NCBI GenBank assembly: GCA_018401375.1
Contig: JAGYKR010000008.1
Coordinates: forward strand, 1 to 64,000
DNA from: Ilumatobacteraceae bacterium
GTDB taxonomy: Bacteria > Actinomycetota > Acidimicrobiia > Acidimicrobiales > Ilumatobacteraceae
Length of the DNA stretch: 64,000 bases
Reading direction: 5' to 3'
This document shows, one piece after another, positions 46,266-55,068 of the stretch. Under the pieces are notes generated by a model, which saw only the letters and a program-made list of their open reading frames with translations, ran no database searches and was not told the origin of the DNA. Position numbers and translations under genes: made by a program. Numbering within the stretch: position 1 is the stretch's first letter; every line of letters begins with the position of its first letter.

Positions 46266-47123
46266 TCAGATGGGGTGAGGCTTTCTGGATGTACCGGTGT
46301 TGCGCACCTTGATGCTGTTCTGGACGGCGTTAACGGTGAGGATCCCGAAGAAAATGACTACCGAAGCCTGGCGCGCCATCGAGGCACCAGCAGCAGATCG
46401 GTAGTGGTAACTGACCAAGATGTCGACTCACTACCGAAATCGAACCGATGATCACAGCGGTGAACATCACCCATGGTACTTCGTCGAGCGACTTAGCGCG
46501 CTGCGGCCGGTGGTGCCACTAAAAGTGAAAAACCAGCAGCGAACCCACGGTTTCAAAGGAAGAAACGATAATACCGCGATCAGGGCGAGCAGGCCAAGAT
46601 TAAGCCCATTTTGGTCGGAGTCCGAGCATCTGGGCCTGGATTCATCAAAGGTCATCGCTAAAAAGGCTCGATAAAAAAGATCACCGATGCGGTGAGCACG
46701 AAGGCCGCTGCGATCAATTGTTGAGTGATGTCGGACCCTGAAGCAGAGGTAATGGACCCGAACAAAAAGCGATTCAAATCGCCGGTGTAACTGCCGAGTT
46801 GGTTGGACAAGATGACCAGCGAGCGCAAGGAACTGACGAAGAAAAATCTGATGGACGTGTCATCGGGGAGTGGGGAGTGGGTTCTGGACAAGACTGACCC
46901 CGCCCACCATCACCAAAGCAGCAACGAACGACCGATGGAGGTGTTGATGCCGAGAATGAACGCAATCGCAATGCCGGGTAAGACCCCGTGGGCGAGCGCA
47001 TCGCCGAGGAAGGCCAGCCCTCGAAGCACCACCCAGGTGCCGACCACCGAGGTGATCACCGCTGTTAACAGGCTCCGCCCACAATGCATTGCGCATGAAG
47101 GGGTTATTGAGGAACGGCTCCAC
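46266..47123 (-). pseudogene. Zinc-type ABC transporter permease (ABC-3), frameshifted
   Basis: Permease sequence of the ZnuB/AztB type appears in successive frames: VEPFLNNPFMRNALW (start GTG 47123), RGLAF, SFVAALVMVGGVSLV, VILSNQLGSYTGDLNRFLFG, IIAAAFVLT-like spans, MTFDES and a C-terminal TGTSRKPHPI ending at 46266. The span of 858 bp equals a 285-residue permease, so small indels nearly cancel. It follows the binding-protein gene on the same strand. Confidence 0.72.
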
Positions 47124-47196
47124 CCACCATGCCCAGGGCTCCAGAAGGAATCTCACACAGAGCCTGCTTGGAACCCCGGGCGCCGTCAAATGCGGA

Positions 47197-48347
47197 TTAG
47201 TTGCCAAGTCCGGAGAGGATCGTTTCAGCGGTGCTGCGTAACAGGCCGATGGGAAGTTACGCCGGAGGTGCCCGGGGCATCCAATGACTCGGTGAGCAAC
47301 GATCACCTGAAGGTTTCTTTAATCTGGTTAGCCAAAGCCTCGATATCACGAGTTGAGGTTTCGGCCCGGTGAAGATCGCTGGTAACCGGCCGCAATGATC
47401 AACTGGGCGAGTTGCTCGAGGGCGGCGGGGTTGGTTTCCCGGGCCAACGAGGAGGTGCCGCCGAGGACGGTTCCGATGACCCGGAATCCGTAACGATCGG
47501 CGAGATAGCCGAGCGTGTCATGGTTCGTCACCAGTTTGCGAAGGTCAGCGGAATGGCAGCGAACAGTTCTTCCATCTCGGTATCGATCGTATCGAGGTCA
47601 CTGGCGTAGGCATCAGCGCAGGCCTGCACTCTGTCGGCGTTGAGACTCAGTGCGGCGATGACCGCCGCAGTCAGTGCTGGTAGCGACTGCTTCACCCGAG
47701 CCGGATCAAACCAGATGTGCGGATCGGTGTCATGAGCGTGGTCGTCGGTCGTCGTGGTCGTCGTGGTCGTCGTAATGTCGTGGTCGTCGTGGTCGTCGGT
47801 CAGCCGTGTCGTCGGTCGTCGTGGTCGTCGTGGTCGTCGTGGTCGTCGTAATGTCGTAGTCGTCGTGGTCGTCGTGGTCGTCGTGCCTATCTTTGCCGCC
47901 TCGGCTTAAGAAGAGTGGTCACGGCACGTGGTCATTGCGAAAAGGGGGACTCTCCGCTGCAACAGCTTCAAAGGTGGGAGAGCAATCCTCGAGGAATAGG
48001 CCGTTCATGATGATCAGGTCCGTTGTGCCCATGGTCTCGCGGTCTCTCAAGGACGGCTCAGCGGTGTGGCTATCGGCGCTAGCGCGGGAACGATCAGATC
48101 ACCGGCCAGATTTGCGCAGGTCACGTTGGAGACGACATCAGCCCAAATCAAACATACCAAAGTGGACGAGGCCCAGCGGGAACAGTCGTATCCGCAGTCG
48201 GGGCGGCGGTGGTTGCGACCGGCGGAGAGAGGTAGCGGGTGTGTTGGTCTTCAGTGTCACCGCCACAGGAGGCCAGAACCAGCCGAGACTGGCGATCAGG
48301 GCGCCGGTGGTGCGGCAGCGTCGAAGACGCTGGGGTGATTTCTTCAT
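47197..48347 (-). pseudogene. Zinc-binding lipoprotein (ZnuA-like), frameshifted
   Basis: The start MKKSPQRLRRCRTTGALIAS is a signal sequence that in a second frame continues to a lipobox-like LVLASCGG. Family segments follow in changing frames: DVVSNVTCANLAGDLIVPA, an Asp/His-rich loop, DPHIWFDPARV-like residues, then a long clean piece with LVTNHDTLGYLADRYGFRVI and LAQLIIAAG. The His/Asp loop is encoded by GTCGTG-type repeats. Cluster-A1 solute-binding proteins of this type deliver zinc or manganese. The neighbours (permease, ATPase, Fur-type regulator) support zinc. Confidence 0.75.
47741..47885. repeat. GTCGTGGTC-type repeats coding a His/Asp loop
   Basis: About 145 bp consist of GTCGTC, GTCGTGGTC and a few GTCGTAATG units. 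On the minus strand they read GACGACCAC, that is Asp-Asp-His repeats, the metal-binding loop of the zinc-binding protein. Frame changes inside the array suggest slippage or assembly error. Confidence 0.85.
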
Positions 48348-48445
48348 TGTGTGCCTTTCATTGATGACATCTCATTGACCTCTGCATCTCGTGATGTGCA
48401 GGTTTTTGTCTGCGACTTAAACTTCAACGAACCACCTGACGATAC

Positions 48446-48460
48446 TGAGAGTCATTCCCA
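48446..48460. promoter_or_regulatory. Candidate Zur box between binding protein and ATPase genes
   Basis: TGAGAGTCATTCCCA resembles the actinobacterial Zur consensus TGAAAATNATTTTCA in its TGA, central T-N-A and terminal CA positions. It lies between the divergent znuA-like and znuC-like genes, 10 bp before the latter. The match is imperfect and lies in a damaged region. Confidence 0.35.
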
Positions 48461-48470
48461 AACCTGTCCC

Positions 48471-49282
48471 ATGAACTCATCCCAGAACACAGCGAGTCAA
48501 CTCGCCCTCGTGTCCGGTGCAGGGGTGCGTTATGGGGAGATTGAGGCCCTTGCGCCGTCCACATTGGAGCCTGCTGCCGGCACGACCGTTGCCCCTCGTG
48601 GGATCCAACGGCAGCGGTAAGAGCAATCTCGCCTCGGCCTGCTCGCAGGTCTGGTGGCACCGAGCGTCGGCTCGGTGACTTGCGCCCCGGCCTTCGGGTC
48701 AGTTTCTGTTGCCCAACAGCACCACCATCATCGATGGATGCCCCTCACCGTTAACGAGGTCGTGCGGGAATGGGGTGTGTTTCGGCAAGGTTGGTCTTCC
48801 GGTCGGATTGGCAAGACCAACGTGCTGCCGGGGAGGAGGTGGTCAGCGGCTGGAAATCACTGACCTCTTGCGGCGTTCCTACGGGAGTTATCGGGAGAAC
48901 GCCAACGGGTACTCATGGCACAGGCCCTTGTGGCTGCACCTGATCTGTTGCTACTCGATGAGCTGGATTACCGGTTTGGACCTTGCGAGTCAGGCCACCA
49001 TTTTGCGGGTGATCGCTGAGGAGAGCGCAATGCGGAGCCACCGTAGCAGCCTTACCCATCACCTCGACGAGGCCCGAAGGGCGGATCGAGTGATCCCGCT
49101 GGCCGGCCAGGTGGTTGCCGACGGACCGTTGAGGAGGCTCTACGTCCCGAGTTACTGGCTCAAGCCTTGCTGGCAGGGTGCTGCAAGTGGACGGGTCCAC
49201 CGTGGTCATGGACGATCACGGCCATGGTGACCGTCATGAAGATTGCGATCATGTGGATCCAGGTGGCAGCCCGATTCTCTGA
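48471..49282 (+). pseudogene. Zinc-type ABC transporter ATPase, frameshifted
   Basis: From the ATG at 48471 (MNSSQNTASQLALVSGAG) the ATPase motifs appear across frames: LVGSNGSGKS (Walker A, seen in an alternate frame near 48597), VAQQHHHHRWMPLTVNEVVR (Q loop), MAQALVAAPDLLLLDE (Walker B, near 48914) and HHLDEARRADRV. The C terminus is His/Asp-rich, HGHGDRHEDCDHVDPGG, before a TGA at 49280-49282. It is divergent from the binding protein and permease genes and supplies the third subunit of the same transporter. Confidence 0.78.
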
Positions 49283-49375
49283 TTTCCGTCCACAACGTGT
49301 TCACGCAGCGCCTGTAAACGATGAGGAACCCCGCAGCAGTCTTGCCAGTAGTCTGCCAGTAGTCTTAGGGGCCAG

Positions 49376-49835
49376 ATGAGTAGCAAGGCAGAAACCCATC
49401 CCGGTGCGGGGGGATTTGCACCGCACGCTCAGAACGGCTTTTGATCGAGACCAGCGTTACACCGCAAATCGACGTCAGATCGTTGATGCCTTCGGCGGTG
49501 GATCGTCCGGTGACTCTGCCTGAACTGATCGACGTCGCCATCACTGGCGCAAAGTTCGGCCTACCGCAACCTGTCAATCATGGAAGAAGCTGGGGTGGTG
49601 CGACGTCTCGTCCATGGGGCCGAGCACGCACACTTTGAACTCGCTGAGGATCTCACCGAACACCACCATCACCTGATCTGCGAACGCTGCGGGTTGATTT
49701 GCGATATCACCTTGGATCCGTCCACGGAATCGTGCTTTTGACCGGGTCTTTGACGAGTTAGCGACAGCGGCGGGTTTCACGCCGCAGCCATCACAACATT
49801 GACCTGTCTGGACCTGCGCTCACTGCGCCGCCTAA
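49376..49835 (+). pseudogene. zur: Fur-family regulator, likely Zur, frameshifted
   Basis: Fur-family sequence is spread over frames: RYTANRRQIVDAF, DRPVTLPELID, SIMEEAGVVRRLVHGAEHAH, EDLTEHHHHLICERCGLICD (metal site and first Cys pair), FDELATAAGFTPQP and a terminal CAHCA (second Cys pair) near 49830. The order and the total of about 150 residues fit a complete Zur. Its position next to a zinc transporter supports zinc control of the locus. Confidence 0.75.
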
Positions 49836-50050
49836 CCCCCGGTCAACTAGCGCCAGCTGAACAAAAGGCGATCACGGGGCGATCACTGGTGAGGGCGAGT
49901 CCTCCGATGACCAGCCACACGCGGTGACCAGTCACCGCACGCCGTCGAGGACGATGACGGGGCTCGTCATAGCTTTCGCTCACTGACCATGGTGGACATC
50001 ACGAGAGGAACGACGTGAACCCATAAGTTTCAGGTTACTTGACCAATGGC

Positions 50051-51226
50051 CTACCCGGTCGGGCCGTGCGGGGGGAGGGCGAGCAGGGCCAAGGTCCCAA
50101 GTCCGGTCATCACTAACGCGAACATGATCCCTGCTGGCAGGAGACCCGGTCAATGATCTCGCCGGCGATCGGCGGGCCGATCAGTCCACCGAGACCGGCT
50201 GAGGTGTAGACGGCTCCGAGAATGGTGGCCATGCCAACGAAAGAACAAAGCGGCGAATTCACCGCTGTAGGGCAATAAAGCCGCCGCAACCAACGCCCAT
50301 CACCATCGCAAAGATCACAAGAATGAGGAATGTTCCATCGGCAAACAACCACAGCAGATAACTAGCGCTATCACTGCAAACTGGTCTGCATCAACGCAGT
50401 GGTGCTCCATCGGGTGCCGAGTGCGCCGGATGCCAAGGCGCCCGATGATGCTTGACGCCCCGATCACGCCCACCAAAGTGGCAGCTAAGCCGGAGTCGAT
50501 CCCACGTTCGGTGGCATAGGACGATGAACAATAAAGGGTACGAACAGTGCCATCAGAGGCCAAGAGCGAGGCGGCGTAGAGCGACAGGAATGAGCGGTTG
50601 CGGATCACCATTGAGGGTTCACCTGGGTGGATCCGACGGGCACATGAGGCCGAAACGCACCGGATGCTTGCGGACCAGTAACAATGATGTCGTTCCACCG
50701 ATCCCGAGGGGATCACATACGCGGTTCGCCACCCATACGACTCGATCAGAGCGTTTGCGATGGGGGCGAACACGAGTGTTCCTGCTCCGATTCCGACACG
50801 GCCAGCCCGAGGGCCAAGGTGCGTTTTTTGTCAAACCAGGCCTCCGACGGTGTCACCATCGGGACATACCTGCAGGCGGCAGCGATCTGACCCGATCCCG
50901 TAGGTCGCGCAATTCGGACCCAGATCGAGTTCACGCGGGAGGTGATGATCAAGCTGAGGCCGAGCGAGATGGCGCCGGCGATCAAGATCGGCCAGGTCAC
51001 GATCGGCTAATCGACCGGTAACGAGCCCGAGGGTGAAATACAGCGCAGTGGTGATGGAGAACATCAGTGCTGTCGCTCCACGGCCGATGCCGAACTCGGC
51101 GGCCATCGAATCGAAGAAGGCCCCAAAGGAGTAGACAACACCGAACACGGTGAAGGTGCTGATGAATGCAGCGCCCACCACCACCCAGGACCGTGCGGAG
51201 TCCAGATGGGATGGGGGTGCGTCCAT
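50051..51226 (-). pseudogene. MFS transporter, frameshifted
   Basis: The first segment from the ATG at 51226 reads SWVVVGAAFISTFTVFGVVY, SFGAFFDSMAAEFG and ALMFSITTALYFTLGLVTGR. Later segments in other frames give LIAGAISLGLSLIITSRV, WFDKKRTLALGLAVS, VFAPIANALIESYGWRTAYV, FLSLYAASLLAS and GLAATLVGVIGASSIIGRLG, ending near 50051. The layout fits a 12-span MFS protein of the oxalate/monocarboxylate type, about 391 residues. The ATG has TAATGT 6 nt upstream (minus strand). Confidence 0.75.
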
Positions 51227-51334
51227 GGGTGCACATTAGGAAATCCCATGAGGACTTGATCGCATCAGGGAGATGCCTGCCGGATCAGCGACGAATCGCG
51301 GCCGGTTGGGAGTTCACATATAAAGTGGTCATCT

Positions 51335-51796
51335 ATGGGTCAACTCGTCGCTGTCACCGAAAAGCCCTCTTCTCGTCCGGGCCTGGTGCGCTTTGAAATT
51401 AACCGTTCCCTGACCGGGATGGGCCATGAGACATTTCGTTCCTCGGCCGATGCGTTCGGTCCGCGTCCGGCAGCGATGCTGGCCCGCATGTTGTTTGAGA
51501 CTGGCCGAGTGGAGTCGGTGCACATCTTCGCCAACATCATCACTGTGGACCTGTTAAAGGGTCATGACTCGGCGGGCCTCGATGAGGTGATCCGGGACAT
51601 GTACCAATACTGGAAGCCCGGGGTGGTACCGCCCGCTTTTGAAGATCTGCAGCCAGCAGAGGAGGTGGCCGGCGAGGTCGCTGCCGGCGGCGAGGGCATG
51701 TCGGCAGAACTCTCCGAGGCCGCCAAGCGGGTGCCCATTCATCTTCTTGAGCGCAGCCGATCCGCACGGGATCGCTGGAAGTCAAAGAGCAGTTGA
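51335..51796 (+). CDS. NifU N-terminal domain (Nfu_N) protein
   Basis: The 153-residue protein begins with an Nfu_N-like domain (about 15-85): LVRFEINRSLTGMGHETF and SVHIFANIITVDL, followed by an acidic linker and a basic C terminus. The C-terminal NifU Cys motif is absent, so it is not a full iron-sulfur scaffold. TAAAGT lies 8 nt before the ATG. It marks the end of the damaged region: from here the frames are intact up to the dnaE2 linker. Confidence 0.78.
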   Translation: MGQLVAVTEKPSSRPGLVRFEINRSLTGMGHETFRSSADAFGPRPAAMLARMLFETGRVESVHIFANIITVDLLKGHDSAGLDEVIRDMYQYWKPGVVPPAFEDLQPAEEVAGEVAAGGEGMSAELSEAAKRVPIHLLERSRSARDRWKSKSS

Positions 51797-51832
51797 TTTG
51801 CAGGGCTGATTTGCAGGGTTGATCTGCAGGGT
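51794..51832. repeat. 13-nt tandem repeat after the Nfu_N gene
   Basis: TGATTTGCAGGGC, TGATTTGCAGGGT and TGATCTGCAGGGT follow each other with no gap (period 13). The first TGA is the stop codon of the Nfu_N gene. Confidence 0.8.
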
Positions 51833-51887
51833 TGATATGTGGGCATGAATCCGCATCACCGCTGATCCCGACCTACTGTGCATTCCT

Positions 51888-52736
51888 GTGCCTGTGGCGT
51901 TGACCCTCCAAGAAGTAGCCGACGAACTCGGCGTCCATTACATGACGGCGTACCGTTATGTACGGCTCGGTCTATTGCCAGCCGCCAAGGCCTCGGGGGT
52001 ATGGCAGGTTTCCCGTGATGACCTCGATGCGTTCTTGACCTCAAGTCGGACTGGTCCGGTGGCGGCGGGAGCTCCGGCACCGTGGAGTGAGCGTTTTGAG
52101 GCCCGATTACTCGAAGGCGATGCCCAAGGAGCGTGGGGTGTGGTGGAGGCTGCGATGGCGGCCGGAGCCGACCTCAGTCAGATCCATCTGGAAGTGATCT
52201 CCCCAGCGATGGTCGCAATGGGCGCTCGATGGGCCGCCGGCGAAATCGATATCGCAGTTGAGCATCAGGCCACGGTGATCGTGCAGCGATTGTTGGGCCG
52301 GCTGGGGCCGCGGTTTCTGCGCCGTGGTCGTACCCGGGGCTCGGTGGTGATCGGTGCTCCCTCGGGGGAATCCCATGGTCTGCCGACAGCGATTTTGTCG
52401 GACCTGTTGCGCCTCGACGGCTGGGAAGTCAGCGATCTCGGTCCCGATTCACCCGCCTCCTCGTTCCTCTTCGCCGGGCGTCGATCTGATCATCTCGTGG
52501 CGATTGGGATTTCGGTGACCCACGGGGATCATCTTGCCCAGGCTGCTGAGGTGTGCGCTGAGGTGGGTGCCGCCTTTCCTGATGTGCTCAGGGTTGTGGG
52601 TGGTGCAGCGATCCGAGATCAAGATCATGCGGTGAGCCTCGGGGCTGATGCCCGTGCGGCCTCGGCAGAGGAGTTCACGCAGTTGTTGTTGGATCACACG
52701 CACTCCACCAAGAATATACGAACACCTGTTCGCTAG
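51888..52736 (+). CDS. CarH-like cobalamin-binding transcriptional regulator
   Basis: The 282-residue protein has an N-terminal excisionase-type helix-turn-helix (5-50, TLQEVADELGVHYMTAYRYV), a helical B12 cap domain (about 68-142) and a B12-binding domain (about 150-275). The cap has W115 then nine residues then E125-H126, the Wx9EH motif of CarH photoreceptors. GESH (160-163) supplies the ExH histidine expected to bind cobalt. CarH senses light through adenosylcobalamin and represses genes in the dark. The DNA-binding domain differs from the MerR type of known CarH. TACTGT is 8 nt before the GTG start. The gene ends 9 nt before imuA, and a LexA box lies in its last codons. Confidence 0.85.
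   Translation: MPVALTLQEVADELGVHYMTAYRYVRLGLLPAAKASGVWQVSRDDLDAFLTSSRTGPVAAGAPAPWSERFEARLLEGDAQGAWGVVEAAMAAGADLSQIHLEVISPAMVAMGARWAAGEIDIAVEHQATVIVQRLLGRLGPRFLRRGRTRGSVVIGAPSGESHGLPTAILSDLLRLDGWEVSDLGPDSPASSFLFAGRRSDHLVAIGISVTHGDHLAQAAEVCAEVGAAFPDVLRVVGGAAIRDQDHAVSLGADARAASAEEFTQLLLDHTHSTKNIRTPVR
52719..52732. promoter_or_regulatory. LexA (SOS) box of imuA
   Basis: CGAACACCTGTTCG is a perfect match to the Gram-positive SOS box CGAAC-N4-GTTCG. It lies in the last codons of the CarH-like gene. The leaderless -10 TAGCAT (52734-52739) includes that gene's stop codon and is 6 nt before the imuA ATG, so LexA would block RNA polymerase. Confidence 0.9.
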
Positions 52737-52745
52737 CATGAGCCG

Positions 52746-53396
52746 ATGGGCTCACCGATCTCGCTGCTGACCCCCGACCGCCTCCTCACCGCTGACAGGC
52801 TGCTCACCGCCGATGCACTGGCCGTGACCCCCGAGGTCGGCGAATTGATCGGTCGTCAGGCACTAGACCGCAGCCAGTGGATCACCTGTCAGGGCCAGGG
52901 GTCTTTTTCTCTCGCTGCAGCGATGCTGAGCGCCGCCACACAGCAGGGGTCATGGTTGGCGATCTTGGCCACCCCCACTCTCGGTGTGGAGGCGATCAGC
53001 GAACTCGGGGTGGATCTTGGCCGGGTGGTTGCGGTGGACGCAGACCTCGAGTCCCCGATGCAGTGGGCTGAACGGGTGGTGGCCTGTTCTGATGGTTTCG
53101 ATCTGGTCTTGACCACTATGCCGACACACATCCCGGATCGGATCTGGAGATCGATGTCCCAGCGCACCCGTCGCAACGGCACGGTGGTTGTGGGCTTAAA
53201 TTCAACCGGCTCAAATTTAACCGGCTCAAATTTGACAGGGGATCTGCGGGGCGTGGACCTGCGATGTCGGGTGGTCGGTTCGGTATGGGAGGGTCTCGGG
53301 CGGGGATCGGGACGTTTCGTGGCACGTCGGCTGCAAGTGGAGGTCGCGGCGCGGCGCCTGCCCGGGGTGCGCAAGGGACAGCTGGTTTTACGGTGA
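52746..53396 (+). CDS. imuA: ImuA-type mutasome protein
   Basis: The 216-residue protein is a RecA-like domain without an intact P-loop (CQGQGSFSLAAAML in place of GxxGxGKT), like actinobacterial ImuA-prime. It should be an accessory protein of the ImuB-DnaE2 mutasome. Two in-frame tandem repeats are present: PDRLLTADRLLTADALA at residues 10-26 and STGSNLTGSNLTGD near 155-168, both in variable regions. It has its own SOS box and is followed 14 nt later by imuB. Confidence 0.85.
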   Translation: MGSPISLLTPDRLLTADRLLTADALAVTPEVGELIGRQALDRSQWITCQGQGSFSLAAAMLSAATQQGSWLAILATPTLGVEAISELGVDLGRVVAVDADLESPMQWAERVVACSDGFDLVLTTMPTHIPDRIWRSMSQRTRRNGTVVVGLNSTGSNLTGSNLTGDLRGVDLRCRVVGSVWEGLGRGSGRFVARRLQVEVAARRLPGVRKGQLVLR

Positions 53397-53410
53397 ATGG
53401 ATGATCCTGC

Positions 53411-55000
53411 GTGGATGAGATACCGCGGCTCGTGACGATCTGGAGTCCGGATTGGCCGATGGCGGCTGTGCACGTTTCTGCGCAGACCCCCGCTGCGGTG
53501 CTGCGCGCCCGGCGGGGGATCGCCCGATCCCCGGCGGCAGCCGAGGTCGGGGTGCGGGTGGGCCAATCCCAACGAGAAGCCCAACGGCACTGCCCGGAGT
53601 TGGAGATCCATGAGGATGACCCGGCGCGTACCGCCCGCAACTTTGAGCCAGTGATACGCGCTGTGATCGATCTCGCACCCCGCTGTGAAATCTCGGCTCC
53701 TGGGTGGTTGTGTCTGCCCGCCCGTGGGCCCGCACGGTATTTCGGTGGGGAGGAAGCGGTGGCTGAACGATTGCGCGATCTCGTCGCAGATCTCACCGGA
53801 TGGCCGGTGGGGGTGGGGATTGCGGATGGTCGATTTGCGTCCACGGTGGCAGCCCGCGACGCAGTGCGATCGGGGCCGGTGGTCGTGCCCGCCCAGACCT
53901 CGGGGGAGTATCTCGCGGACCGTTCCCTGCAGTGGCTGGAACGTGTTGGTGAGATCCCTGCGGAGATGGCCAGATTATTTGAACAGTTGGGCCTGCGGAC
54001 CTGTGGCGATCTGGCAGCCATGTCGCCGGGGGATCTGCTCGGCCGATTCGGTCCGGTGGGAGCACGGGCTCATCACCTGGCGGCTGGTCGCGATCTGCGC
54101 CCGGTGGCGGCCACGGACCCGCCGGGAAGTTGGGAGTATCAAAGGGCACTGTCAGAACCGGTGCCCCATCTCGATGCGGTGGTATTTCTCGCCAAACAGA
54201 TCGCTGACCAGATGTGGTCTGAACTATCCACTCGTGGCCGAGTCTGCACCCGGATCGAGATTGCGATCGAGACCGAACACGGTGAACGTAACGAACGCTC
54301 GTGGTACCACGGAGCTGGATTTCGGGCGGCGCAGATCCTCGAGCGGGTGCGTTGGCAGCTCGAGGGGTGGGCGAGTACCGCAGAGATGACCGCTGGCGTG
54401 GTGCTGATCCGGTTGGCGGCCACCGAGGTGAGTGCGGACTCCGGGGTGCAAGACCGGTTTTGGGGTGGTCGGTCCCGAGCCGATGATGATGCGCTGCGAG
54501 CGATCACCCGGTTGGTGGGGATGGCCGGTGTGGATGCGGTGCGGGTGCCGAGATGGCAAGGCGGGCGTCTGCCCGATGAGCGGTATCGATGGGTCCCAGC
54601 TCTCAGCACCGGATCTGATTCCGGGCCTGATTCTGGGCCTCAGTCCGGATCTCAGTCGCGGTTTGATGTGGGGCCTGCTCTGTGGCCAGGGGCGCTGCCG
54701 GCCCCTTCCCCGGCGGTGGTGCTCACCGAACCTCGAGCGGTCACAGTTCACGATGCGAATGGCGATCCGGTCACAGTGACGGGGCGTGGTGAGATCAGCG
54801 GTGCGCCGGCGGTGGTGATCGAAAAAGGCCGATCCGTAGAGGTGCCGTGCTGGGCTGGTCCTTGGCCGCTTGAGCAGAGGTGGTGGGATCCGCAGTCCGT
54901 ACGGCGAGTGGCCCGTTTCCAGATGTTGCTCTCCGATGGGTCTGCGGTGTTAGCGGTGGTGGAGCACCAACGCTGGTGGATCATCGCCCTCTACGGGTGA
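53411..55000 (+). CDS. imuB: ImuB, Y-family polymerase-like mutasome subunit
   Basis: The 529-residue protein begins with the ImuB motif LVTIWSPDWPMAAV, where the catalytic acid of Y-family polymerases is missing, and has the Y-family core to about residue 350. QDRFWGG (347-353) lies where ImuB proteins carry the beta-clamp motif. The C-terminal part has WPGALPAPSPAVV and ends RWWIIALYG, the usual ImuB tail. A 12-nt tandem repeat encodes SGSDSGPDSGPQSGSQS near 400. ImuB recruits DnaE2 to the sliding clamp. The start is GTG 53411. It is the second gene of the SOS operon. Confidence 0.9.
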   Translation: MDEIPRLVTIWSPDWPMAAVHVSAQTPAAVLRARRGIARSPAAAEVGVRVGQSQREAQRHCPELEIHEDDPARTARNFEPVIRAVIDLAPRCEISAPGWLCLPARGPARYFGGEEAVAERLRDLVADLTGWPVGVGIADGRFASTVAARDAVRSGPVVVPAQTSGEYLADRSLQWLERVGEIPAEMARLFEQLGLRTCGDLAAMSPGDLLGRFGPVGARAHHLAAGRDLRPVAATDPPGSWEYQRALSEPVPHLDAVVFLAKQIADQMWSELSTRGRVCTRIEIAIETEHGERNERSWYHGAGFRAAQILERVRWQLEGWASTAEMTAGVVLIRLAATEVSADSGVQDRFWGGRSRADDDALRAITRLVGMAGVDAVRVPRWQGGRLPDERYRWVPALSTGSDSGPDSGPQSGSQSRFDVGPALWPGALPAPSPAVVLTEPRAVTVHDANGDPVTVTGRGEISGAPAVVIEKGRSVEVPCWAGPWPLEQRWWDPQSVRRVARFQMLLSDGSAVLAVVEHQRWWIIALYG

Positions 55001-55068
55001 CAGGTGGCACGGGTGACGGGCCGGCAGATTTTGATCGGGTCTATGGATCCGCGAGTAGGTTCGGTGGC

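Noticed and set aside
47741-47885. Short regular repeats as a CRISPR array
   Set aside because: The units are 6-9 nt without unique spacers and encode the His/Asp loop of a zinc-binding protein on the minus strand. No cas genes are present.
46266-51226. Many short open frames in this stretch as novel small genes
   Set aside because: Each is a fragment of a known family (ABC permease, binding protein, ATPase, Fur-type regulator, MFS transporter) when adjacent frames are read together.
52746-53396. imuA as a sulA or recA homologue with ATPase activity
   Set aside because: The P-loop is degenerate and the gene context (LexA box, imuB, dnaE2) identifies the ImuA-prime accessory protein.
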